Shown here: piece after piece, positions 8,867-16,774 of the stretch
Layout: each line of letters opens with the position of its first letter
Position numbering within the stretch: position 1 is the stretch's first letter
Assembly: GCA_023459335.1 (NCBI GenBank)
Contig: JAEWUO010000029.1
Location: forward strand, 1 to 40,002
DNA length: 40,002 nucleotides
Source: Bacillota bacterium
GTDB taxonomy: Bacteria > Bacillota > Clostridia > Christensenellales > CAG-138
Direction: 5' to 3'
Translations under genes and position numbers: made by a program
Notes under the pieces: model-generated
What the model was told of the DNA's origin: nothing
The model's database searches: none
What the model saw: only the letters and a program-made list of their open reading frames with translations

Positions 8867-9478
8867 TTTCTCTTCCTCCATTTTTGTTTTATTATCTTGA
8901 TTTAATTCATAAAGCAGCTCTTCATAAAAAAGAGAACTTTTATAAGCCGGTATTCTTTCATCACCTAAGACCTGCAAAGCTTTAAATTCAGCTTTTGAAA
9001 ATACAAATAAGATTTCATTATTGATAATCTGCCAATCACCATCAAATGTTTTTTCATCTATTTCTAGACTTTGTTGTTTGCCACAAACTTGCTCTCCTAT
9101 TTCTGGATAAATACCAGTAAAAATGTATACGTCTGAAGTATAGTATTCTCTTATTACCCCATCTTCTTCAATCGTTTCCATAGAAACATTTGGATTTTCT
9201 GGAACAATACCTATAATTATTTCTTTATGAACATCTTTCGTGTGTCCTTCAAAATCTTCCTTAGAATAATTATATTCACATTTTATTGGAGTGTATGGCA
9301 AAGAGGCTATCATTTGTTGTGCAACCTCTTCTGTTATAAATGTGCCTTTTGTGCTCTTACCTTTATAAAAAATTCTGACGCGTCCTTTTGAAAGTTTATT
9401 GGAAATTTTCTCAAACCCCTCGGCTTCATTATTTAAAAAAATTTCCACTTTTAATTCTGGTGCTTTTATTAAAATCAC
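8255..9478 (-). CDS. Prohead protease fused to coiled-coil scaffold domain
   Basis: Up to 407 aa. The N-terminal ~195 residues look like a head maturation protease: 'CEYNYSKEDFEGHTKDVHKEIIIGIV' (candidate catalytic His) and 'CGKQQSLEIDEKTFDGDW' (candidate Ser in an S-x-E-I motif). The C-terminal half is a long coiled coil with near-repeats of 'YETKITEYETKIADY', typical of a scaffold, ending in a possible cleaved tail. The start is odd: GGAGG sits on top of the GTG at 9478, so GTG has no spacing; ATA at 9469 would be spaced correctly. An internal ATG at 8866 follows a perfect GGAGG. Confidence 0.65.
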   Translation of the reverse strand: MILIKAPELKVEIFLNNEAEGFEKISNKLSKGRVRIFYKGKSTKGTFITEEVAQQMIASLPYTPIKCEYNYSKEDFEGHTKDVHKEIIIGIVPENPNVSMETIEEDGVIREYYTSDVYIFTGIYPEIGEQVCGKQQSLEIDEKTFDGDWQIINNEILFVFSKAEFKALQVLGDERIPAYKSSLFYEELLYELNQDNKTKMEEEKMSIEKELAAANIKLAQYEADAIKNLAKIEVQEGKITQYETEVAELKASITDYEKVVAEYTTKITEYIVRETEYTDKITEYETKIADYDAKIAEYEVKITNYETKISESETIKTEYESMKAKLAEETTKYEASKKEEVLESFYTILGKEAVDEFVKDKLDYSIEELDNSLCAYSFKNSKTSIFPKADLGETQDPIAQVLNKYKK

Positions 9479-9496
9479 CTCCTTTAAGTTTCTATT

Positions 9497-10966
9497 TTAT
9501 TCTTCTGTTTCTTCGACTGCTTTTTCGCTATCATCTTCTTTTGGTTGAATTGGCTCGTCTGTTTTTGCCGCCGCATTCTGTCCAACCTTGCCACTCATAG
9601 TGTGTGAGCTTTGAAGTGGAATTAGCTCATTTTGTAAATTTAATACCCCATTTTCCAAAGATTTCAGATTAATTAAATTATCTTGATTTAATCCAGTTGT
9701 TAAGAACGGCGTTAAGAAACTATATCCAAGTGTTGCTAAGCGTGTCGCATTATCTCCATAGGATTTATAATTATAATGTGAAATTGGTAGAAAAGTAAAA
9801 TTAAAAAACACGGCTTTACCACCATATTTCATATTTAACATATGGGTAAAATAAATACTCATTCTGTCGGCTAAAATCATCATTAAAGATAATTCATTTT
9901 CAATAGCTAATTCTAAACCTAGTTTTGATGTTGGTTTAAAATATTCCTTAGTTATACCAGAAGTTTCATAAACAATATCTAATGCCTCAGGAACGGTTGT
10001 TTTTCCATTTCCTTCACTTTCAGTAGACAGCATCTTTGTTTCGGCGTAAGTTGTTAATGTATCCAGATTCTTCACATCTTGTAGCATGGTTTCTTTTGCC
10101 TTTTGATACACTTTAGCCTCCGCCGGCTCAAGGATAAATTCATCATTCTTCTTTAATCCTATTTCACTAACTAGAATTTTAGATAGCATTTGCCAATTTC
10201 GCTCTTTGTCGATTTCTTTATATTCACTTAAACCTAAAAGGTCTGGTATTATTCCAAGGAGAAAAGGTTTTTCTCTTATTAAATTGAAATATATTCCCAT
10301 CCCCGACGGCAAAAACAACCAAGAATCAATTTTACCACCAAGGTAAGATTTATATGCTTTTTGCACAATTTTTGGATAAGATTTTAAAATTTGTTCTCTT
10401 AGTTCTACATCTCTAATTTTATCAAAAAATTGTAAATTAAATTCAACAACATCTAAATTGTCTTCATCTCTCCATCTAGTTCTACAGTATTCAAACGGTA
10501 GGTCTTGTATAATAATTTTGTCCGCCTGTTCAATTTTCATTCCATAGTAACCACCAGAAATTAAAACCTCTAGTGCAAAATGTGTACATCTAGATTTAAA
10601 ATTAAAGTCTGAACAGAACTTTGAGGCTGTTAAATATACTTTTTCTATTTTTTTATCTGATAATTTCTTGCCCGCCGGCGGACTTGGGATTAACAACCAA
10701 CTATACATTAACAAACTTGCTAAGTGAACAATTAAATTCTGATAAACCGTATTGTTATTAAAGAAATATCTTGATAAAACAGCTTTATCATTTGAAGAAC
10801 CGTTTTCAATAATGCTAATAATTTCTTCATCTGTGTAAGTCTTTGATGCACTAGAGCTTTCCCTACTTCTAATTTTCCCTTGATATGCAGAATCTTGCTT
10901 TGGATAAAGGGCGGCGAACTCTTTCGCAAACTTTGTTAATTTATCGGTATTGTTAGTAAATGTCAA
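9497..10966 (-). CDS. Portal protein
   Basis: About 489 aa. It follows terL and precedes the protease, and contains portal-like segments: 'SRYFFNNNTVYQNLIVHLASLLMYSWLLIP', 'LEVLISGGYYGMKIEQADKIIIQDLPFEYCRTRW', 'YETSGITKEYFKPTSKLGLELAIENELSLMMILADRM' (the long wing/stem helices), and an acidic C-terminus (QPKEDDSEKAVEETEE). The start is probably TTG 10966, 6 nt after GGGAGGTG; the GTG at 10975 is itself part of that ribosome site. It forms the dodecameric DNA channel of the head. Confidence 0.75.
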   Translation of the reverse strand: MTFTNNTDKLTKFAKEFAALYPKQDSAYQGKIRSRESSSASKTYTDEEIISIIENGSSNDKAVLSRYFFNNNTVYQNLIVHLASLLMYSWLLIPSPPAGKKLSDKKIEKVYLTASKFCSDFNFKSRCTHFALEVLISGGYYGMKIEQADKIIIQDLPFEYCRTRWRDEDNLDVVEFNLQFFDKIRDVELREQILKSYPKIVQKAYKSYLGGKIDSWLFLPSGMGIYFNLIREKPFLLGIIPDLLGLSEYKEIDKERNWQMLSKILVSEIGLKKNDEFILEPAEAKVYQKAKETMLQDVKNLDTLTTYAETKMLSTESEGNGKTTVPEALDIVYETSGITKEYFKPTSKLGLELAIENELSLMMILADRMSIYFTHMLNMKYGGKAVFFNFTFLPISHYNYKSYGDNATRLATLGYSFLTPFLTTGLNQDNLINLKSLENGVLNLQNELIPLQSSHTMSGKVGQNAAAKTDEPIQPKEDDSEKAVEETEE

Positions 10967-10971
10967 ATTTT

Positions 10972-11073
10972 TCACCTCCCTTTATTTTTAATTATTTTAA
11001 TTGTCGGAATTATATTTTTACAAAACACAAATCTTATTTTGAACAAAATTAAATTCAATTGAAAAACCTTCAT
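10972..11073 (-). CDS. Possible 33-aa ORF between terL and portal
   Basis: ATG 11073 lies 11 nt after AAAAGGAGA at the terL stop and encodes a basic, hydrophobic 33-aa peptide (MKVFQLNLILFKIRFVFCKN...). Its TGA stop overlaps the portal ribosome site, which would couple translation. It may also be spacer DNA; nothing but position and the ribosome site supports it. Confidence 0.3.
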   Translation of the reverse strand: MKVFQLNLILFKIRFVFCKNIIPTIKIIKNKGR

Positions 11074-11081
11074 TAAAAAGA

Positions 11082-11638
11082 TTATCTCCTTTTCTTTTTG
11101 CTACTACTAAACATAAAGAAATTTTCTTTATCTAATCCCCTATTTCTTCGTCTCTTTATGTGTTCTTCTTCTAACTCAGTCATTCTAAAAATACCCATAG
11201 CCAATGCTGAAAGCTTGTCTTTTGTTTTTCTTTTATTTATCTGCTCCAACTCCATTTTATCTAGTGTTGAAGTAGGTTTTAATTTCATGTTTAGTATTTC
11301 ATTAATTAGTTGAGATGTCATTTCATGCGGCATTAATCGTTTTATTCTATCTTGCGGCGACATTTTTTGTCCAACTTTAGTAGCCAATAATTTTGTTTTG
11401 GCATCTAGTTCTGAAATTAAAAATTTTAATTTGCCAGAATCTATAGTTATGTATAGTTTAGCATACATTCTAGAGTTTAAGTCTTTAGTTGCCTTAAAGC
11501 TAACTAAAATTTGTGGGGCGTCCTTTGGTTGTATTCTCTTATATTTTTCATCATTTTTAAATCCATACGCCGGCAACCAAGTATTTGTATTTGGGTCAAA
11601 CGTTGGTTTTATCATTTCGTCGGCGAGTCCTACTCCTA
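11082..11638 (-). CDS. terL: Terminase large subunit TerL, exon 4 of 4
   Basis: The frame enters with 'TA' completing the Leu codon split by intron 3, then GVGLADEMIKPTFDPNTN..., the third acidic motif of the RNase H-fold nuclease (Asp in LADEM). The remainder is the C-terminal nuclease domain, ending with a basic tail (SSSKKKRR). The 5' boundary at 11638 is the first base after the intron's terminal G (11639). An ATG at 11615 is only an internal Met. Confidence 0.85.
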
Positions 11639-12438
11639 CAATATCTTCAGTACAATTCGCTAAATCGTACCCGCACTTATGTGCTGCTCTATGTTTCCAT
11701 AGAAGTTGAGACTATATCTTCTACCTAACTGGTAGCTCTCCGTTTCATCTCTGCTTAGAGATTACATAATAGTCGTTGAACATTAATTAAATATAATATT
11801 TTCAGTTAGTTTTTTCCATGAACGTTTTCTTTTAATTCTTGCAATTGTTTCTTCATGTACGTTAAAATCTTTACAAATAGAAGAACAGGCTTCTTTTGAT
11901 AGTAATCTTTTAATAATTTCCATTACGTCACTTTCTGATAATTTAGCCGATCCGTTAATTTTAGCTCTAAGATTATTATCAATTGCATGATGGATATTTT
12001 CTTTACAGGTTGCCCATTGTAAATTTGCAATATTATTATTTGTTTTATCTCCATCAATATGATTTACTTGTAAATTTTTCATATCTTCTACTGTATTAAA
12101 ATTCTCTAAAACTAGTCTATGTACAGAATACAAATGTTGTTTTCCATTTTGTAAATCTTTTGAACTCATTCTCACTTTCAAATACCCATCTTTATCATAG
12201 CTTACGGTAAGAAATTTCTGAGAAAATTCACTATAAACTCGTCCTTCTTTAGTCACATAGTAAGGGTATTTTAATTCATGCTTGCAATTTTCAATTCTTT
12301 TCATTTTCATTTTCCTTCTAACTTAATATTAATATTTAATTCTTTGCTGCTGATTGACATATCAATAATGACTTAGTCTTCCAGCAATTAAGAGAGTTTT
12401 CCATATATATTCCTATATAGTGGGGCTAGTATAATTTA
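11639..12438 (-). ncRNA. Group I intron 3 of terL
   Basis: 800 bp. Core elements on the minus strand: P AATTGCTGGAA (about 12379-12389), Q AATCAGCAGC (about 12349-12358), R GTTCAACGACTA (about 11771-11782) and S AAGATATAGTCT (about 11711-11722). The 5' exon ends in T (12439), with GGGT pairing to GCCC (about 12423-12426); the intron ends in G (11639). Splicing joins GGG T|TA GGA and restores the motif DTNG|LGVGLADEM. The intron sits in the nuclease active-site motif and carries an HNH gene in the P6 region. Confidence 0.85.
11783..12310 (-). CDS. HNH homing endonuclease in terL intron 3
   Basis: 175 aa. An N-terminal NUMOD4-like region (YYVTKEGRVYSEFSQKFL) is followed by an HNH core: 'HLYSVHRLVLENF', then 'LQVNHIDGDKTNNNIANLQWATCKENIHHA' with the expected His, Asp and Asn residues. 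A C-terminal helix-turn-helix-like segment (LSESDVMEIIKRLLSKEACSSICKDFNVHEETIARIKRKRSW) fits a DNA-recognition repeat. It lies between intron elements Q and R and would cut intronless terL genes to spread the intron. Confidence 0.9.
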   Translation of the reverse strand: MKMKRIENCKHELKYPYYVTKEGRVYSEFSQKFLTVSYDKDGYLKVRMSSKDLQNGKQHLYSVHRLVLENFNTVEDMKNLQVNHIDGDKTNNNIANLQWATCKENIHHAIDNNLRAKINGSAKLSESDVMEIIKRLLSKEACSSICKDFNVHEETIARIKRKRSWKKLTENIIFN

Positions 12439-13090
12439 ACCCATTAGTATCAATAACTACCTCAAAAGGATTAAAATCCCTTATAAGTTGTTTTAAATGT
12501 AAAGCTTGAACAGAAAATTGTTTTGTTTCTTCTGTTTTTCCTAATACAAAAATATTTGGGAGAGTAGCTTTAAATCCATCGTCCCTAGGGTTCACTTTAA
12601 TTGGAGCACAAACAGTTTGGCATCCAATTCTAGCAACGTCTACACTAAAAATGTAATATCCTTTTGAGTCATTTATAATCTTTTCCTTCAACTCTGGATT
12701 ACACAAGGTTCTGTGTCGTTCAATTTTTTCAAATTTAACCCAAGAGTCTTTTGTAGTGCCTTGCCATAGAGATAAATACTCTGATGCGAAAGATGCTTCT
12801 GAGAATGTTTTTGAAGCTTTTATTTCATTTAGGTAGTCTCTTGATAGAACGCCGGCTATTAGTGGAACTTTATAAGAACACCCTATTACTGAGTATCGTC
12901 TTGGATTTAATATTGAAAAACCCAGTAGTTCAATTAGTTTGTCATATGCGAAAGAATTTCTTGCACCTGCCGAAGTCATCCAAAATTGACATTGTTGTGG
13001 TTCGTATGGGTTTATTGTTCCATTTTTCATTTGTCTTGGAACATTCATTAATGGTAGAACTATTGTGTTTATTGAGTCTGCATCGTGATC
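12439..13090 (-). CDS. terL: Terminase large subunit TerL, exon 3 of 4
   Basis: 217 codons plus one base, starting DHDADSINTIVLPLMNVPR directly after the Walker B exon. It holds the end of the ATPase domain and the first two nuclease motifs: 'YYIFSVDVARIG' (catalytic Asp) and 'FEVVIDTNG' (second Asp), where intron 3 interrupts. The frame seems to start with ATG at 13093, but that codon straddles the intron end; the first exon base is 13090. Confidence 0.9.
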
Positions 13091-13170
13091 CATTTATACC
13101 CTCGGTTTCCCGATATTTATTAGGGGATTAGACTATACCATCCTATTTATAAAATAGGTCACTATTATAG

Positions 13171-13824
13171 TTAAATATCTTTTGGTAAAAAATTAATTTT
13201 CTTTGTTTTATACTTTAAATCTATTTTATAGTACATAGAGGGAAAATTATATTGAATTACTGGTGCCACAATCTCTAAAAACTTAATTGTATTTTCTGTA
13301 TTGCACCATAACCTTAGCTTTTGATGATCTATAGTTAAACGAAATTCAATATTAAATTTATTTTTTAAATGAGATTGTAGCATTTTTACCTCATTTAATG
13401 TAAAAGATTGAATATTTAAATGAATTTCTCTTGATTTATAGTTTCCGGGATACTTAGGGTCTTTTTTTAATCCTAAGCAACCTTTATCCATATACATAAT
13501 AGCTAAAGTAATTTCATCAAAACGATTTAAAATACTTTTTGTTAATTTCTTTTTTCCATCTATATATGTATCATGATATAAGTACTTTAATCTTTCGTTA
13601 TTATAATAGGCATAGCGATAAGTAAAATTTTTATTATCTGTATTGGTCCTTAATGAAATTGGTTTTAAATATTTTGATATAAAATTTACTTTTTCATCAA
13701 CATAGCCCACTTGGCTGCCGCTATGTCCAATATGTAAATATTTTTCTCCATTCATTGAACCATCGAATACAATCATACCTATTAAAGCACTATTTAATTT
13801 ATGTGAATTATTAATTTTTACCAT
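13171..13824 (-). CDS. LAGLIDADG homing endonuclease in terL intron 2
   Basis: 217 aa, ATG with AGGAGG 7 nt upstream. Two LAGLIDADG-like helices are visible: 'LNSALIGMIVFDGSM' near residue 10 and 'ITLAIMYMDKGCLG' near residue 105, each with an acidic residue. This fits a single-chain two-domain enzyme. It lies between the R and S elements of the intron. Confidence 0.85.
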   Translation of the reverse strand: MVKINNSHKLNSALIGMIVFDGSMNGEKYLHIGHSGSQVGYVDEKVNFISKYLKPISLRTNTDNKNFTYRYAYYNNERLKYLYHDTYIDGKKKLTKSILNRFDEITLAIMYMDKGCLGLKKDPKYPGNYKSREIHLNIQSFTLNEVKMLQSHLKNKFNIEFRLTIDHQKLRLWCNTENTIKFLEIVAPVIQYNFPSMYYKIDLKYKTKKINFLPKDI

Positions 13825-14043
13825 ATTATACCTCCTGTGCTAAAAGCAATACGAGTTTTAGATATTTATTAGTCGTTGAACGTTTCTCCTTTAAGGAGAC
13901 TTCGCTGCGTTTGATTGCCCAATCTTTGATGATGTTACCATACCGATTCCGTTACTAATCGCCGCAATAATATTACTATTACTGTTTGGTTATCAAAGCT
14001 CTAAGGACTTCCCCGTCAGTTTAAGTGATTTTAAGTCCGCATA

Positions 14044-14889
14044 TCACGCATTTTTTATATATTTATCATTTAAATTAGTATAACAAGATGTCGGTATTTT
14101 TTTATTACTATATTGAACTAGATCCCACTTTTTAAAGTAGTGATTACCAACATTTAAAATTTGTTTTTCAGACATTTTTGAGTATTTAAGTTTAGCTTCA
14201 ACTCTACCATTTCCAGTCATTAAATGAAAAATAAAACCTTTTGACAAATTAAAATGTTTTAAAATTAAATTTTCAATACCTCTACTATAAGAAGAAACAA
14301 CACACATTATTTTTAAAGTTTCTAATTCATTAGGCGGTTTTTTAATTGGTTTAGGCGGTGTATTCGCTATATCTAATTTTTCTTCAAAGTGTTTTATTAT
14401 AGTTTCTTTAACTTCAGACGAAAGAGAATAAGATTCATATCTAAAAACTTCATAGCTTTTATCATTAACAATATGAGAAACTATACTACTATCAATTTTC
14501 AAATATTTTGCTGTTCTATTCATTAATCCTTTGTGTTTTTTATTTCCAAAATAAATAAAACAGAATTGCTCAAAAGAAATCTTACCTCTAGTGTTCCCTC
14601 CGGTGCCGCCAGTCGTGAGGTTATAACCATTATTAACACTATCATAATTTTTTATATAATAAATCTCTTTTTCATCTAACTCTTCTTTTGTTATATTTGG
14701 ATACTCTATTTTCTCAAAATAAAAATTTTCAACACCATAGTAATTGTATTTATATTGAAGTTTTTTATTTGAATGAACACCATTCTCTAGCTTTGTTAAA
14801 TGCTCTCCTTTTCTGCGAATATAATTAGTTGTCTGACCAACATACCTTTCCTTTGTTATTTTATTAATAATAAAATAAATATATTTCAT
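14044..14889 (-). CDS. GIY-YIG homing endonuclease in the P1 loop of terL intron 2
   Basis: About 281 aa from ATG 14889, preceded by AGGTGAT; an upstream GTG (14898) has no spacing. The N-terminus 'YIYFIINKITKERYVGQTTNYIRRKGEHL' is a GIY-YIG module with the Arg helix, and 'YYGVENFYFEKIEY' contains its catalytic Glu region. The C-terminal half is a putative DNA-binding region (NRTAKYLKIDSSIVSHIVNDKSYEVFRYESY). Its ribosome site lies on the exon/intron junction, so unspliced RNA is needed for its translation. Confidence 0.85.
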   Translation of the reverse strand: MKYIYFIINKITKERYVGQTTNYIRRKGEHLTKLENGVHSNKKLQYKYNYYGVENFYFEKIEYPNITKEELDEKEIYYIKNYDSVNNGYNLTTGGTGGNTRGKISFEQFCFIYFGNKKHKGLMNRTAKYLKIDSSIVSHIVNDKSYEVFRYESYSLSSEVKETIIKHFEEKLDIANTPPKPIKKPPNELETLKIMCVVSSYSRGIENLILKHFNLSKGFIFHLMTGNGRVEAKLKYSKMSEKQILNVGNHYFKKWDLVQYSNKKIPTSCYTNLNDKYIKNA

Positions 14890-14900
14890 ATATATCACCT

Positions 14901-14999
14901 ACGGACCTCGTCTATAAGACCGGTATTACGACGCCCACCACGCTGGGTGTCTAGAGTTGATACACAGTCAAAAGCTGAGGAGTTACGAAATGAAAGTCT
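14901..14999 (-). CDS. terL: Terminase large subunit TerL, exon 2 of 4 (33 codons)
   Basis: A 99-bp exon between two introns. Translation gives RLSFRNSSAFDCVSTLDTQR followed by GGRRNTGLIDEVR, the adapter-like strand plus the Walker B motif with catalytic Glu of the terminase ATPase (D204, E205 of the spliced protein). It has no start codon and would be missed by normal gene calling. Both ends obey the group I rule (exon ends U, intron ends G). Confidence 0.9.
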
Positions 15000-16252
15000 C
15001 GTTTTGTTTAACTAAGTTTGTTATTCTTAGCCCATTAAGCTTAATATTTCTATTAAGACCAGACTATATCTTCTTCTTTGCAGAAGGATTCTATTTCGAG
15101 ACACTTGCCTCTACTCTCTTTCGAGATAGTCGTTGAATCAAATATTTTTGGTAGAATTGTTTCTAATTCATCTAATAATGTATACTTAATTGAAACGTAA
15201 TTATAATTATTTTTTATAGCCATATCTCTTTTAATATTATCACGCTGCTGTCTATAAATATAATCGTCATTATGTTTATGAAAAAAAGAATTAAAACAAT
15301 AATGTTGAATTCCATGAAATTCAATTAATAAATTATTTTCTGGAATGAAAAAATCAAAATAATGTAATCCAATCTCCCATTCTTTAAAATATTTCTGTGT
15401 CTCAAAATAAAAATTTTTAGAAATTAACCATTTTTTTATTTTTATTTCTCCAATAGAATTATTTTTTGAACAATTTGGACAATATCCACTTCTTATTATT
15501 GCTGTTGGTTTTACATTTCTAATAAAGTTACATAACATACATTGAATAGTTACTTCGGTATTTACATCTATATATTCTGACAAAAGTTTAAATTTGTTTT
15601 TAAATTTTTTATTTAATTCATTGCTAAAAGCAATATGATCTTTTTTTATTTTTTGTCCAGAACAATAACAACAGCTGCAAGAACTATTGTTTGCAATTAA
15701 ATGTCCTACTCTCATTTTATTAACTCTACCACAACTATTGCAAGTAAATTCAACAGTATCACCATAATTTCCATTATTCGAAAGCTTATCCATAAAAAAA
15801 TAAATATTACTAGCTTCATTTTTAATTTTTTCTATAATAAATTCTCTATTCTTAATAGTGTCTTTTCTAATGTATTCACATTTTCTACAAAGTGTTTTTC
15901 TTCTTTTCCTAAATAATTCACCAGTATTACATATTATTTTATTATTACAATTCAAACACAATATAATGGAATTTTCATGAGAATTTTTCCCAGCATAAAT
16001 AATTAGATAGTTTTTATCTTTATATTTTTCTTTCATTTTTACTATAAATTTATTTTCATTCAATTAAGTATAACTCTCCTTTAATATCTGACTGCTGATT
16101 ACCGATTTTAAAGTCCTTAGGATTTAACCATAGACCATCTACTTTATTTTTTCTACTTTCGTAACCAAAAGGTTAAAGTAGCTTTACGGAGTCCCAGCAA
16201 TTAAAAATCTTTTATTTTTCATATTGTTTCCAATACGTACGCCAATAAGTCT
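15000..16252 (-). ncRNA. Group I intron 1 of terL
   Basis: 1253 bp. The exon ends TACGCT (16253), which pairs with guide GGCGTA (16238-16243) over 6 bp including the U.G splice pair. Core elements: P AATTGCTGGGACT (about 16189-16201), Q TAATCAGCAG (about 16091-16100), R TTCAACGACTA (about 15126-15136) and S AAGATATAGTCT (about 15062-15073). The intron ends AAAACG (15000). Splicing joins Y A|R L S F in frame. The last residues read by the uninterrupted exon 1 frame (about 16184-16252) are intron sequence. Confidence 0.9.
15053..16063 (-). CDS. Zinc-cluster EDxHD-type homing endonuclease in terL intron 1
   Basis: 336 aa. The N-terminal ~200 residues hold repeated C-x2-C pairs (CLNC, CRKC, CNSC, CCYC, CMLC, CPNC), like treble-clef zinc modules of phage intron proteins. 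The C-terminal domain has the Vsr/EDxHD nuclease pattern: 'SIGEIKIKKWLISKNF', 'LHYFDFFIPENNLLIEFHGIQHY', then 'RDNIKRDMAIKNNYNYVSI'. The ORF starts after element Q, and its last ~35 codons run through elements R and S, so the protein's end and the ribozyme core share sequence. Confidence 0.85.
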   Translation of the reverse strand: MNENKFIVKMKEKYKDKNYLIIYAGKNSHENSIILCLNCNNKIICNTGELFRKRRKTLCRKCEYIRKDTIKNREFIIEKIKNEASNIYFFMDKLSNNGNYGDTVEFTCNSCGRVNKMRVGHLIANNSSCSCCYCSGQKIKKDHIAFSNELNKKFKNKFKLLSEYIDVNTEVTIQCMLCNFIRNVKPTAIIRSGYCPNCSKNNSIGEIKIKKWLISKNFYFETQKYFKEWEIGLHYFDFFIPENNLLIEFHGIQHYCFNSFFHKHNDDYIYRQQRDNIKRDMAIKNNYNYVSIKYTLLDELETILPKIFDSTTISKESRGKCLEIESFCKEEDIVWS

Positions 16253-16774
16253 AGCGTAATCTTGACCAAAGTTCCCATTTCCAATAATCTCTCTTTTTAA
16301 AAAAGGAAACCTTATCCATATATCATCTTGTAACTTCTCTTTGAATATTTTTGCACCCTGTTCTTTCTTTGGTGCACAAATAAATAATTTAATGCCTGGG
16401 CGTGTAATACAAATTTGATATAATATCAATATTACTAGGAACGTTTTGCTGTATGCACGAGGAGCTGTTACATAAACCTTAGATTTTCTTGAACACTCCC
16501 TCATTGTGAATCTTTGAAAATATGCTAGTTTAAACTTCGTATTGTAAGGCTGAATTAAGTCAATATATAAGTCTGGATATATTGAAATTTTTCTTGCTAC
16601 AGCCTCTACAAATTTTCTATTATTATCAACATATTCTTTTGTTAACATTACACCTTTTCTTAATTTTATATCTCCTCTAAAAAATTCTTTCTTTTCAAGA
16701 GGAGTGTCTATGTGAACTATGTCTAAAATATCATCTGGTTCAAAGATTTTTAATTCTTTCGATTTATCCATCAT
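16253..16774 (-). CDS. terL: Terminase large subunit TerL, exon 1 of 4
   Basis: 174 codons from ATG 16774 (GGCGG 5 nt upstream); a GTG at 16780 is less likely. It overlaps the preceding gene by 11 bp. 'YVTAPRAYSKT' (residues 101-111) is the Walker A-like motif. The segment 'FPFLKREIIGNGNFGQDYA' leads into exon 2. TerL powers DNA packaging through the portal and cuts the concatemer. Joining all four exons gives 1830 bp without a stop, encoding 609 aa, the usual length for this family. Confidence 0.92.

Larger units (their letters stand above)
13091..14900 (-). ncRNA. Group I intron 2 of terL, with two endonuclease genes
   Basis: 1810 bp. The 5' exon ends GGTCCGT (T at 14901). Its guide is GCGGACT (14034-14040), which pairs with GGTCCGT over 7 bp with the splice-site U.G pair. 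The GIY-YIG gene therefore fills the P1 loop. R-type element TTCAACGACTA lies at about 13870-13880 and S-type GGTATAGTCT at about 13131-13140; a LAGLIDADG gene lies between them (P8 region). The intron ends TATAAATG (G at 13091). Splicing gives IDEVR|DHDAD next to the Walker B Glu. No second splice pair or exon-like coding was seen inside, so it is treated as a single intron. Confidence 0.8.

Noticed and set aside
9388..9600. Plus-strand frame across the portal/protease junction
   Set aside because: Phe/Leu-rich antisense of two coding regions; no ribosome site or promoter.
11398..11709. Plus-strand 103-aa frame over terL exon 4 and intron 3
   Set aside because: Covers the conserved nuclease exon and ribozyme elements on the other strand; no expression signals.
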